Source: Tragulus kanchil (taxonomy: Eukaryota; Chordata; Mammalia; Artiodactyla; Tragulidae). From it: 64,000 nt of DNA. Position numbers and translations under genes: made by a program. Positions 20,781-33,300 of the stretch are shown here, piece after piece (position 1 is the first letter of the stretch; the number at the start of each line of letters is the position of its first letter). The stretch is taken from positions 3,319,501-3,383,500 of the forward strand of contig JAIOJX010000001.1 of assembly GCA_022376925.1 (NCBI GenBank), given 5' to 3'. The notes beneath the pieces are model-generated. The model was not told where the DNA came from and made no database searches. It worked only from the letters and a program-made list of their open reading frames with translations.

Positions 20781-23700
20781 AATAAGACACATTATGCACA
20801 GTTGCAAAAGTAAGGATGGCATCAAAAGCCCAGGAATAAAGATGAGACTGACAGAAATACCCCTCTGAAGAGCGTTGGCTTCTCTTCCAACTTCCAGCTG
20901 GACAACAGTGTCCGGCTGCCCTTGAACAAGGACAGCTTTCTTTGTCCCAAACCACGCTCGATTCATCACTGCTGTTGTCCTTGAGATATTTGTGACTGAC
21001 TGAGACTGCAAGCCTTCAGTTTCCAGCCTTCAGAGTGGCACTCAGACTTCTCCCCGAAAGCACGTCCATGCCCATTAACCACTTCATCAAATTCTCAAAG
21101 TGCGGGGACAGAGCCTGAGCTCAGACGACGTCAGCCCTCTGGCCAGCATCCCGTGCAGAAGCAGAGGCACTGCCTGCCTCTCCACGCAGCCCTGGGGCTG
21201 GGGCTGGAAACCGCTCCCTGCAAACTGGTGGAGGAAAGGAAGGAAGGCATAAAGGGAGGTGGGGAGGGAGGCACACAGGCTACATTTTGGTACAGTTCTG
21301 AGGAATCTTGGAAAACAGAGCTCAGAAGAGCAAGCTGCTGGTGGGTGACACCAGCTCCGGGGGGTCTTCCCAAAAGGCTGATAAAGCTCTCCAGGTGGCC
21401 AGGTCCCTCAGCGTCTTTTACAATGCAGGCCATCCAGGCCTCAGCATCAAAGTCATACCAGCTGAGGTGTTTCCACTGTGATTGAGAAGGGAACTCTTCC
21501 ATGGCAGACTGCCCAGAGAAGCAGACTCTGAGTCTCAGCCAGAAACGAATGCCCCAGATCGCCAATTCTGGCCAGTGCAGTAGAAAAACTCCTGGAGAGC
21601 AGGCAGAGAGCAGTGCCAAAAGGAGGGGCATGCATGTCATGGGGGGCAGGGAGGTGGGCAGGCAGGCAGACGTTGTCGAGGAGAGCTGCCGTGTGCTACT
21701 GGCACTTGACCTAAGATACGTTCTCTAATTCTAACACCAATCTGTCAAGGCTAGTGTTATGACTGTCCTCATTTTACAAATTCACGCCTAAGCAAGCTGG
21801 TTCCAAAAGCACACTCAACCACAGGGCCAGCCTGGAAGGTGAGCAGAGCCAGGGGCTTGGGCCTCAGCACTAAGAGGAGACCTAGGTCAGCGCTGCACCT
21901 TGTGCCCCAGGCCTGGAGGGTCAGTTAGAAGGGACTCGGCCGTGGAGAAGCCTTGCTGGCACTGAGGACAGGCAGCCCTCAGCTGCAGGTGGAGCCAGGG
22001 CGTGGCACTCACTGGTGCCGACTTGCCTCTGGCTACCACCAGCCACTGTGAGGTCAGGCTCCAGGCTAGCACTTCCACGAAAAAGATGCTTGACAACTAT
22101 CTATTGAAAGAATAAAATACCCGGTGGGACACACCGGAAATGGGCCTCTGCCCAACAGGTCTGCCAGACCCCCGTGCTGGTCACTCCTTCGACGAGGGGC
22201 TAGAGCCTCTAGTGTGGACACCCTCGCATCAAGGACTTTTCAAGGTCGGGCTGGTTTTATCACCAGAGGCTTTGTTTCTTTATGGATCCGCAGTGGACGG
22301 GGGCAGTGTACCTGTCAGCAGCCACCGTCAGCCCCCACCCCACAAGAAGGCTGCTCCTAGAACAGATGGGGCCCTGTAGACCCTGGCCCGTTCCCGCAGC
22401 CCCTGCTGTCCTGACTGAGAAGCCCCTCCTGTGCACCACTCCCGGGTGCTGTTGGACCAGCTCTGTCTCCTGCGGGCAGTCCCGGGGCCCCTAAACTCAA
22501 CACATCTCAAGCCAGCATGACTCTCCGACCTCAGCCCCAGCTCCTGTCTCCTCCAGCGCCTTATCTTGAGGAAGACACATCTCTGCCACCCCATGCTCAA
22601 TCTAGAAACCTAAGTAAGAGTCATCCTTGACACCCTGCCCCTCCAATCCTATTGGTACCACTGCTTCTCTGCCTTCACATCTCCAGGGTGAGCTCAGCAC
22701 GTCTGCACCCAGATCTATGTATCACTCGTGCTTCTAAAACCCATGGACAGATGCCATCACCCCAGAAATAAACTTCATCGGGGTGGGGGCTGGTCTGTTT
22801 CGTTTAGTCACTAAGTCTCAGAACCTAGCCCCATGGCAAGCATGTACACATTCTGGATGTGTGAATGAATGAATTCCCTAAACAACTTGCTCTGCACATT
22901 CCCAATCCACACCTTGTTTCATGGTCTCTTTTTCCCACTTTACTTGCATTATAGACTTATCTCCTGACCATGATTTACTTGCTTATTTCCTGTCCCCCAT
23001 GAGATAATCACACCCATGTGAGCAGCGACCAGGAGTACCTTGCTCCCTGCTGGGTCTCCGGATGAAAGAGAGGCAGGTACTCCTTGAATGGACTGAAAGT
23101 CCATCTGCATAATAAATTCCAAACTCTGCAATCCGGGCATCCAAACCCTTTCCTCATCTGACCAGACCCATGTTTGCAGCTTCATCCTCTGTGAGCCCAT
23201 GTCCTGTTGGGGTCTGTCGCCAGGGCAGGGGTGGCTATGGCCGGTCCTGGCAGCTCTCAGGCCAAAGGCCCACTCGGTACACACCATGTCAGCCACAACT
23301 GGGGCTGAACTCCAAGCACATGTGCACAATGCCAGCACTCTGGGACCCCGCTCTGGAGAAGGCAGCCACTAACCCCTTTAGTGTAGAGACATTTGCCACA
23401 GTGGTAGCGGGGCTAGTTCCCAAAGCCTGAGTCTTCATTGCTCTCCTGAGGAGGCTGGGGTACAGCTCAAAGAGCTGAAAGCAAAGGCTAAAGTCCCAGC
23501 ACCCCTACACCCCTTACCTCCTACATGCAGGAAGCCAAGGAGCTCCCAAGGGTGTGGTCCCTGTGCTCTGAGCTCGGACGCCAGAAATGCCCTGGACCGG
23601 GGTGGCACTGGAAGCCGATGCAGGTGGTGAGGCCCACAGACTCCTGCCCTCTCTCCCACCCAACCCTTCCTGGCCAGGTGGGCTCTTGGCACATGTGTTG

Positions 23701-24597
23701 TGCCCTGGGGAGTGCCAGAGAAGGTGGCTAGTGCCAAGGCTAGGAGAAGGCTTGGAGCAAAGGCTCAGCTGCCTTGAGACAGGCTCTGTACCTCCAACAC
23801 GCCTCACCCCCAGGATTTCATTCATGCACTTTGACAAGGAACAAAGTTTCCCTACACAGCCACTTTCTCTCAGCTCCCAGAACAGACCAGGCACACAAGG
23901 GCCCATGTCTAGCCCAGCTCCAGGACCTATACATGTCCATGGCCTCCAATCCTGACCCTATGGAGGCCACCAGCCTTTCCTCACCAATCAGACGTCTTCT
24001 GAGGGAGGATGTCCCTTGGTCACACTCAGCATCTGTTGGTCTGTCCCAGAAGCTTCTGATCAGAGACAAGCCCTCGGGAGCTCATCAGCATCAGTGGCAG
24101 TAGAGACCTCCTACAGTGCCTGTTCCCAGAGCAGTGGTGTCCCCGCACCCTGACGTAGCTTGCAGCCTCTCAGTCAAAGAGCTGACGACCCTGCCTGATG
24201 CCAGCAGGAGAGGCCAGCAGTGGCCCAGAGGAGCTCATGCTCACGGCTAAGGCACGGTTGGGACCCTGGCCCAGGCTGGCACTTGCCCACTGGAGAAACT
24301 GTTCTGCCCGCTGGCTGGACACCTGACCTTCTCACTGAGGGCCCCGTATACCCCAGGCTGCCAGCAAGTGAGAGCTGGCTGCTAGGCTGCCTGGTTGTGG
24401 AAGCTGCTTGTCTGCCCAGAAGTCAGCCCCTCCCAACTCCCCGAGGAACCTTTCCTTACATGGAGCACGTACCGCTCAGAGCTTTGTGCCTGGGGACCCA
24501 GAGTCACCAGCTCACCACCCCATGTACCTGTCTCCTGGCCTTTCTCACAGTCCTAGCCCGCCTACCTGGCCAGAGGGCAAGCCACAGGGGAACCTGG
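20781..24597. other. Intergenic DNA, no gene recognised
   Basis: About 3.8 kb of mixed, partly GC-rich DNA between CNGA2 and FATE1. Open frames of 100-170 codons occur on both strands (21131-21640, 24220-24723), but overlap each other and lack splice or family signals. I see no RNA gene and no recent SINE. Confidence 0.5.
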
Positions 24598-25706
24598 GAG
24601 AGACAAGAGGTGCCTAGGCTGGAGCAGGCTTTGGAGGAAATCCATTCTCTCCCCTCCAGGGATCACTGGGCTCGGTGTCCAAGAGGAGCTGGGGTTGGGG
24701 ACGCCAAAGCCCTCAGGGGGTGAGTCAAGGGGCCTGGATTTCCCGTTGCTCCTGGGTACACAGAGCCCCTCCATGCATCCCCCACCTCCCATCGCATGTG
24801 ATTGCCTCGCCTGGCTTGAGATAAGGGGCTAGCTTCTGGGAGGTCTGGGAGGGGCTTAGGGGTCAGCCAAGTGCAGCAGACTTATAGCTTCCTCCCTGCC
24901 CACATGCAGTAAAGAATCCACCTGCCAATACAAGAGACATAAGAGATGTGGGTTTGATCCCTGGGTTGGGAAGATCCCCTGGAGAAGGAAACGGCCACCC
25001 ACTCCAGTATTCTTGCCTGGGAAATCCCATGGACAGAGGAGCCTGGCGGGCTACAGTCCATGGGGTCTCAAAGAGTCAGACATGACTGAGCATGAAGGAA
25101 AAGAGCACCCAACTGGGGACCCAGCCCCTCTCTGAGGGCCGTGTGGGGCGGCTGGCATGACTCCTCTACACAGAGCCCAAGACACAGGTCGGGACACATG
25201 TCTGCACATGGTGTCCAGGGTTTGCAGGGTACACACTAAGCCCATCATGGAACTTATCTCCAGGCAGGCGTTTGACGGGCTGGGGATGAAGGGGAGGACG
25301 AGGGGCTTTGTTAGCTGCACCTGTCATGTGTTTTACTGTTTCAGGAGGACATGGGCAAGCAGGACTTGCGTAATCAAATACTTTAAAACACAGTGGGCTG
25401 GCACATAGTGAGAGAGCTAGGACAGTAAAGATCAGAATGGACTGAATTTTCTGCAAGTTTTCCTGTGACTGAAGTGAGGCCAGCCCTCCCTTCAGGAGGC
25501 AGTTCAGCCAGAATTGCTCCCTGGGGAACCTGGTTAGAGACCACCCCACCAGCCCTTCCCTTCTGCTGGGTGCCAGGTGTGGAAGGCAGTGGAAGGTCAC
25601 CCTGCCCCTCCGGCAGCTCCTGATCCACAGTGAGATTGGCCGTGGACACCAAGCCCGGCCCCCAAGAATTGCTCCCCAGGAGCCCCACCCCACCCCAGCT
25701 CCGCCC
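24598..25706. repeat. Tandem duplication F, copy 1
   Basis: Repeated at 25707-26843, offset about 1109. Near its end copy 1 lacks about 40 bases present in copy 2 (around 'gaactgtcacagcagtgtgc'), which fits poor-quality sequence at a contig end. It includes one Bov-tA SINE. Confidence 0.86.
24905..25095 (+). mobile_element. Bov-tA type SINE
   Basis: Head 'gcagtaaagaatccacctgc', then 'ggtttgatccctgggttggg' and the Bov-A end 'agagtcagacatgactgag'. Confidence 0.88.
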
Positions 25707-26843
25707 GAGAGACAAGAGGTGCCTAGGCTGGAGCAGGCTTTGGAGGAAATCCATTCTCTCCCCTCCAGGGATCACTGGGCTCGGTGTCCAAGAGGAGCTG
25801 GGGTTGGGGACGCCAAAGCCCTCAGGGGGTGAGTCAAGGGGCCTGGATTTCCCGTTGCTCCTGGGTACACAGAGCCCCTCCATGCATCCCCCACCTCCCA
25901 TCGCATGTGATTGCCTCGCCTGGCTTGAGATAAGGGGCTAGCTTCTGGGAGGTCTGGGAGGGGCTTAGGGGTCAGCCAAGTGCAGCAGACTTATAGCTTC
26001 CTCCCTGCCCACATGCAGTAAAGAATCCACCTGCCAATACAAGAGACATAAGAGATGTGGGTTTGATCCCTGGGTTGGGAAGATCCCCTGGAGAAGGAAA
26101 CGGCCACCCACTCCAGTATTCTTGCCTGGGAAATCCCATGGACAGAGGAGCCTGGCGGGCTACAGTCCATGGGGTCTCAAAGAGTCAGACATGACTGAGC
26201 ATGAAGGAAAAGAGCACCCAACTGGGGACCCAGCCCCTCTCTGAGGGCCGTGTGGGGCGGCTGGCATGACTCCTCTACACAGAGCCCAAGACACAGGTCG
26301 GGACACATGTCTGCACATGGTGTCCAGGGTTTGCAGGGTACACTAAGCCCATCATGGAACTTATCTCCAGGCAGGCGTTTGACGGGCTGGGGATGAAGGG
26401 GAGGACGAGGGGCTTTGTTAGCTGCACCTGTCATGTGTTTTACTGTTTCAGGAGGACATGGGCAAGCAGGACTTGCGTAATCAAATACTTTAAAACACAG
26501 TGGGCTGGCACATAGTGAGAGAGCTAGGACAGTAAAGATCAGAATGGACTGAATTTTCTGCAAGTTTTCCTGTGACTGAAGTGAGGCCAGCCCTCCCTTC
26601 AGGAGGCAGTTCAGCCAGAATTGCTCCCTGGGGAACCTGGTTAGAGACCACCCCACCAGCCCTTCCCTTCTGCTGGGTGCCAGGTGTGGAAGGCAGTGGA
26701 AGGTCACCCTGCCCCTCCGGCAGCTCCTGATCCAGAGTGAGATTGGCCGTGGACACCAAGCCCGGGCCCCCCATGGGAACTGTCACAGCAGTGTGCTAAA
26801 CACCCTGCTGCAGAGGAGCCCCACCCCCACCCCAGCTCCGCCC
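25707..26843. repeat. Tandem duplication F, copy 2
   Basis: Second copy of 24598-25706. Its last part (from 26717) is at the same time the start of duplication G. Confidence 0.86.
26014..26204 (+). mobile_element. Bov-tA type SINE (copy of 24905-25095)
   Basis: Same element, carried in duplication F copy 2. Confidence 0.87.
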
Positions 26844-27819
26844 CGCTGTCCCAGCTTGTCTATGGGGAAGTTCCCGGGAGAAGGGCCAGGCTCCTGCTGG
26901 AGTGCTTCGGCCAAGCCATGGCAGCTTGGCAGAGAAATGGCATCATGGGCACAGATGCTTCAGGTGGACGAGGGCTCGAGGGCCAGGCGGGAGGTGCCAG
27001 CCCCCACGATGGGACCCTGGGGGAGTCCTGCACAGGAGCCCGGGCTGGAGGCGCTCTGGCTCCAGGGCCCCTCTGGAGGCCTCTGGACATGGAGCGGGAG
27101 GCAGGGTCTGGAGCAGTGCGCAGTCACAGCGCAGCGCTGGAGGGGTGGCCAGGGTGCGGGCCGGGATGCCACCTTCACTCACCTGGCCCGGGAGGCGCTT
27201 CTCCAGGGACCACCGCACGGTTTGTTTGTGTCGGAGCTAAATTGCTCCCAGGGGTGAACCTTTGTTTCACAACATATTTTCAACCAGACTTTTTCTGCAA
27301 ACACGTCTGTGTCCGGTCGTGTACATGCACAGCATGTTCCAGAGGCAGGCCTGGCCCCACCCTGCAGCAGCTGCCCTTCCTCTGAGCAGCCCTGTGTGGC
27401 CAGATTGGAGCAAAAGGAAGGAGCAGCTTCAGATTGAGAGAGACATCCGACTGCCAGGGGTGGCCCCCTGGTCCTCGGGGATCTGTGGGGCTTTGGGCCC
27501 ATTTGGACAGGACTTCCCTCGGCCTTGTGGGTCTCCTGATTGGAAGCACTTGTGTCTGGGCCCTGCCTTCTCCCCATTCTGCAGGGCTCTTCCTCTGGCA
27601 CCCGAGTCACCCTCTCTGCTCTGGGACCAGAGAGGGCATCTTCCAACTGTTTTTTCAGCAAATGTGGTCACAGGACTGACAGGAGACCCACAGAAGTGCT
27701 GCAGACCCCAGAGCATCAGGAAAGGAGGAGCCTTCCTTCGCTCTATGAGGTCAATGAGGACCAAGGGATGGGCAGCGGCAGACCCGGCTCAAGGGCTCAG
27801 TCTCTCTCCCTTTCACCCC
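26717..27819. repeat. Tandem duplication G, copy 1
   Basis: Repeated at 27820-28914, offset about 1103. Differences are in C and G runs ('gggccccccatggg' against 'gggcccccatgg') and single bases ('gtgcttcggcc' against 'gtgcttggcc'). Overlapping frames of 150-230 codons are open on both strands in both copies; I regard them as composition artefacts. Confidence 0.87.
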
Positions 27820-28914
27820 CCGGCAGCTCCTGATCCAGAGTGAGATTGGCCGTGGACACCAAGCCCGGGCCCCCATGGAACTGTCACAGCAGTGTGCTAA
27901 ACACCCTGCTGCAGAGGAGCCCCACCCCACCCCAGCTCCGCCTGTCCCAGCTTGTCTATGGGGAAGTTCCCGGGAGAAGGGCCAGGCTCCTGCTGGAGTG
28001 CTTGGCCAAGCCATGGCAGCTTGCAGAGAAATGGCATCATGGGCACAGATGCTTCAGGTGGACGAGGGCTCGAGGGCCAGGCGGGAGGTGCCAGCCCCCA
28101 CGATGGGACCCTGGGGGAGTCCTGCACAGGAGCCCGGGCTGGAGGCGCTCTGGCTCCAGGGCCCCTCTGGAGGCCTCTGGACATGGAGCGGGAGGCAGGG
28201 TCTGGAGCAGTGCGCAGTCACAGCGCAGCGCTGGAGGGGTGGCCAGGGTGCGGGCCGGGATGCCACCTTCACTCACCTGGCCCGGGAGGCGCTTCTCCAG
28301 GGACCACCGCACGGTTTGTTTGTGTCGGAGCTAAATTGCTCCCAGGGGTGAACCTTTGTTTCACAACATATTTTCAACCAGACTTTTTCTGCAAACACGT
28401 CTGTGTCCGGTCGTGTACATGCACAGCATGTTCCAGAGGCAGGCCTGGCCCCACCCTGCAGCAGCTGCCCTTCCTCTGAGCAGCCCTGTGTGGCCAGATT
28501 GGAGCAAAAGGAAGGAGCAGCTTCAGATTGAGAGAGACATCCGACTGCCAGGGGTGGCCCCCTGGTCCTCGGGGATCTGTGGGGCTTTGGGCCCATTTGG
28601 ACAGGACTTCCCTCGGCCTTGTGGGTCTCCTGATTGGAAGCACTTGTGTCTGGGCCCTGCCTTCTCCCCATTCTGCAGGGCTCTTCCTCTGGCACCCGAG
28701 TCACCCTCTCTGCTCTGGGACCAGAGAGGGCATCTTCCAACTGTTTTTTCAGCAAATGTGGTCACAGGACTGACAGGAGACCCACAGAAGTGCTGCAGAC
28801 CCCAGAGCATCAGGAAAGGAGGAGCCTTCCTTCGCTCTATGAGGTCAATGAGGACCAAGGGATGGGCAGCGGCAGACCCGGCTCAAGGGCTCAGTCTCTC
28901 TCCCTTTCACCCTC
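27820..28914. repeat. Tandem duplication G, copy 2
   Basis: Second copy of 26717-27819, ending just before a pyrimidine-rich tract and a (CA)n run. Confidence 0.87.
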
Positions 28915-28973
28915 CCTCTTCACTTGTGGTCTCTCTCTGCCTCTCTGTTTCTCTGTCCCCTCTCTCTCTCTTT

Positions 28974-28976
<3 letters not shown>

Positions 28977-29012
<36 letters not shown>
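28977..29012. repeat. (CA)n microsatellite
   Basis: About 17 perfect CA dinucleotides following a TC-rich tract. A likely polymorphic marker. Confidence 0.95.
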
Positions 29013-29014
<2 letters not shown>

Positions 29015-29784
29015 CGACGCACGGCTGCAGTTGTGTTTATTTGATATCTAGTGACTAGCGCACTCTCTCACCTTTATAGATGAAAAAGCCTTGACAGACT
29101 TGGGGGCTGGGATAGGCTCCATTCAGCCACTAGAGCCAATAACAATGTAATCATCCAGGTCCTTGCCCCCTGAGAAATGTGTATTTAACCCTTGGTCCCA
29201 GAGAAAGGACACAAGCTCTTCTGAAGGCCTCCTGCCCCCCAGCACATTGGCCCTGAGGCCACGTCCCAGTATCCTACCCAACACCCCATACAGTATGAGG
29301 CGAGTGTTACAGAGCTGTGAACACAGGGGAGAAGGGTTCAAAGTCCCTCCATGTGATCTCGCATCCAGCCTCCAAAGCTGAGTCCTAGACCCTAGATGGG
29401 TTCAGGAGAATCCATCTTAGACCAGTCCCTGTCTAGGTCTCTCTGGATGACTCTGGGGCCTCACTTCCTTTCTCTGTGACTCAATGTCTTCCTGAGCAAA
29501 AGGAAAATGTTGTGGTCCTGTCCAGGAGCTTTCTCTGATTGAGTTTCTGTGATGCCCAGCCAAGACAAGCTGCTGCTGTAGAAACACTTCCCCATAAGCA
29601 TTTGCCGGTGGGGGCCCCGCAAGAAATGCCTTGCCAAATCCTGCCCCTAAGGACCTCCCTGACTCCCATCACCTGGGCTGGTGATGGAGAGGAAGGAGGG
29701 GGCTGGGACGAGGGAACCAAGGTCCCCATGTGAGTCCTGGATGCAAGAAACTCAGTCACCATGGTTTGCTGCAATCACTAAACT
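29013..29784. other. Intergenic DNA between CNGA2 and FATE1
   Basis: No exon or repeat recognised. It lies beyond the FATE1 poly(A) signal on the minus strand. Confidence 0.5.
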
Positions 29785-29790
29785 TTTATT
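29785..29790 (-). terminator. FATE1: FATE1 poly(A) signal AATAAA
   Basis: AATAAA (inside AATAAAAG) on the minus strand, 425 bases past the FATE1 stop. Distance and context suit a short 3' UTR. Confidence 0.65.
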
Positions 29791-30215
29791 GAGAACATTC
29801 TATGTGCAGAGCCCTGAGCACAACATTGAAGAAAACAGGGAAAACACAGTCAAGCCCCTGCCGAGGATGGAACAGAATAGACACTGGAGGCGCAGAGCAA
29901 GGTCTAGATCCAAGATGGTCACCATGGAGCCCTGACAGGGAAGGAAGACACGTCTACCATTGGTGTTACTGTGGGGACCAGAAATCACCCTCCTCACCCT
30001 GCAAAGGGGCTGCATCTCAGCCAAATCTGACCTCTGTAACCCTATGCTTCCTCACCTCCCAGCAGCTAGGGTGTCCCTTGAGCAGAGTTGGAAAATGGTC
30101 CTGATACTGTTAAACGCTACTGACAGTGAGGAGGACGGGCGGGGGTGGCCCAGGGAGAGAAAGGAAGAAGCGGCAGGAGAAAGGGCTCTGGCTACACAGC
30201 AGACTGGCAGAAACA
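29791..30215 (-). other. FATE1: FATE1 3' untranslated region
   Basis: Sequence between the FATE1 stop codon and the AATAAA. It contains no other recognised feature. Confidence 0.6.
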
Positions 30216-30347
30216 TCAGTGGTGCACCCACAGCCAGAAATTGGTGATGCAGGCCATCAGCAGCACAGTGAATAACAGCACTTCCCGGTAGCGCCAGGAG
30301 GTACTCTCGTTCTCCAGGGCGCCCAGACGCTCGGTGATCATCTGCAG
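30216..30347 (-). CDS. FATE1: FATE1 coding exon 5 (last), tail anchor
   Basis: 132 bases coding the last 43 residues and TGA. The acceptor region is a CTGCAG-CTGCAG pair, so two acceptors six bases apart are possible; the upstream one (exon starting Leu-Gln-Met) agrees with the human protein. Confidence 0.92.
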   Translation of the reverse strand: MQMITERLGALENESTSWRYREVLLFTVLLMACITNFWLWVHH

Positions 30348-33300
30348 CTGCAGAGAGAGCAGAGCTGGCTGGTGAGCAAGGTGCTCCTGGGTAAGCCCAC
30401 TGCACGCCAATGGGGCTATGTATGACTTTACAACAGGAAGGGCCTCTGTCGTGCCTTGGCAGGCAAAGGACCTTTAGGCAAATGCAGGCAGGGCAACTGA
30501 TCAGGGACTCGGGGTGGGCCCACTGGGACCTGGGGACTGGGCTGCCTGCGTTCTCAGTCCCTGCCACCTTGCACCCACCATGGTGTTCTTCCTATTGTCT
30601 GGAAGAAGCCAGCCTGTCCCAGCTGTGCCAGGGGGAACCAGGGAAGGGTGTGTGGGTGGCAGCCCCAGAGTGAGGTCCCCAGGATGGGGTGGCCTGCAGG
30701 GAAGACACCCGTCATGCCCATGCCCGTGCCTGCTGGGTCTCTAACCATGGAGACCTGGACTTGGCCCGGATGAACCTGACCCCTTGCTCAGACCTCTTGG
30801 CTTTGCTTTCTCTTCATAGACTTTTCTTCTCCTCTGATATCCCCTTTCCTCCCCGTTTTCTCCTCCCTTCTCCCTTCCCACATGTCAGGCAGAGAGATCA
30901 GGTTGAGGCTCGGCCTCAAAATTGGACACTGGAGACAAGAGGGCTAGGATGAAGGGGAGGCAAACCTGACGTCATCCCCACTTCTAAAGTATAACACAAT
31001 TGGAGAGGCTGTGCATCCTCAAGGCAGGTGATCCCACCCTCCCAAGACACCATGACTCTGCCTCCAACTTCCAAGTGAGTCCCTGGCGATCACTCACCTG
31101 CCTTCTCATGATCTCCAGCTCCAACTCATTAAGTTCTTCCAGGCTAAGTTCAGATAGGATATTCACCTCTTGTTCACTGGGAGATAAAGAGAGTCAGAGC
31201 TTCTGGTGGTCTCAGGAAAGCCATGAAGGCAGGCAGGTAAGACCGTGGGCTTCTCTGGGTAGTGAATCTGTCAGCGTGGAACCCTCCCCTTCCCTGGCAG
31301 CAGGTTCTGAGGCCTAAAGACTGGAGCTGGCCCAACCGTGGGATGCCAGGAGGCCCCAAATGGTCAAGGGGCCAGGGGCTCCAGGGCTGTGCTGAGGAGG
31401 CAATAGAACCCACCCTCCAAGCATGGCCAGCTGTTCATAGCTCCTTTCTGGGCAGTCTGCTTGCCAGACCCCTGGTCCCTGCCCAGCTAGCTCTAGCCTT
31501 TCTCCTGCAGGGTCCCTGGGATCCTTCTTACCACTCAAACTGAGAAGCCATGTCTTGGGAACCACCAGGATTCTCCTGGGGCTGAGCATCACCATGGCCT
31601 GGTTGTTCCTCCATTTCAGTGGCTGGTAGCAGGGGCTCCTGAGGAAAGGAACGGTCAGTCAAAGTAGCCTGCTTGAACCCAGCCACACAGGTGCCCCACA
31701 CTCTCCCTGGGGGTGTCAGCACACCTTGTTGGAAGTCACACGATGCCTGATCCTCTGGAATCAGAAGAGCTTGGGAGTTACACAAGCTGGCTGCCAGCCA
31801 CCCTCATGCCCACCGTGCTCCCCAGTAGCCCTCAGCCATCCAGGCTGTGGTAAAAGAAGAGGAGTGACAGGGTCCCCATCACACACAGACTTCGGCAGAG
31901 CTTGAGCAACCATGGAAACAGACAAGAAAGCCCCACTTTCAGAACCAAGAGAATCAAGCCTTGTGAGGTGACCACTCTTCCTAAGAACACACAAGAAGAG
32001 CCAGCGCTCAAGGGAGAAGCCTGTGGTCTTCCTTTTCAACCAACTGCTGATAACTCCCAGAAGTGAGGGTCTCTAGCCCAGAGCTCTGGAGTCAGGGTTG
32101 CCTCATGCCTTGAGGGCCATGAAGAGGAATTATGGAGAGTCTCTCCTAGAACAATTTCCACACCACCCCCTTGATTTTCCTATAGATTGGGATCAAAAGG
32201 AGAAAACGCTTTTAGAGAGAGCTGAAGACAAATAGGGATGCCTGAGTGAGGTAGGGTGTTTGTTTGTTAGAGATAGCACACTATTTTTAACACATCAATA
32301 TCATAATTAATTTAACAACATCTGCAAGCTCGACAATAACTTGTGATCACCAACCATGTGACAGGTCTAACCGTCCAAAAGAGTTGTCTTTTTTGCTCTT
32401 TTGCTTTTAATTTTAGAAACTCTCAACTTAGAATTCTATATATTACAAATCATCAGATTTTTATTTACATTTGATGTAGACTGGGAAAACCTATGAATTG
32501 CAGCAAATCCCAGCTTCCTTCTGTTAATTATTTCCAATATTTTTTTTCATATACTTTTGATGCACACTGCATTTTTTTCCTCAAATGAGCAGAATAACAC
32601 TGTGAATTTTTTGTTCTTTTATGTTGTGGTTCTCTCAGAGGCAACAGCATTTCATTAACATTTTACTCAAAAATAAATAATGAATAAATAAATAGAATTG
32701 GTCAATTTAATTCTAAATGTCTCAATTTAATTTCTACATTCAATATAAGGACTCTGATTTTTAAAGGTGTACTCCTCTGGTCCTAACAGACAACTATAAT
32801 TCACCTAGAGATTAATTTAATCCACCTTAGTGCCCCCACCCCCTAGATCAGAGTCAGGGCATAAGCAGCTTGCCCACATCCAAGGTGAATGTAACTAACA
32901 GAATCAGCACAGAATTACTGGACTCAAGTGATTTCCTGGAAAAATGGTCTCCCTCCTTCTCAAGATGGCTGCCTTTTCCTTGTATTTTATGCAACAACAT
33001 GGTCACCATTTTCTTTAGAACATTCCCTCAGATAGTATAGTTTAAAAGATTTTTTACAAAACAATGGAACTCAACTGATTGTCTAGGACACCAGGTCTCC
33101 CTCCATCTCCCGCCAAGTTGCCTTCCCTCCACCCCCATAACAACATGTGTACTAGTGCAACAATATAACAACCATGTTTGTAAAAGTACCCTCATTCAAA
33201 GTGAAAGCAGCTTACTTATCTCATGGGCTACAGACCACGAGATGCACAGTCAGGACTTCCTCTTCTCCAAAATGGCTGCCTTTTCTCAGTATCCTTTGCA

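Noticed and set aside
26793..29051. Several overlapping 150-230-codon frames on both strands
   Set aside because: They fall in duplicated GC-rich sequence, overlap each other in different frames and have no splice or domain support.
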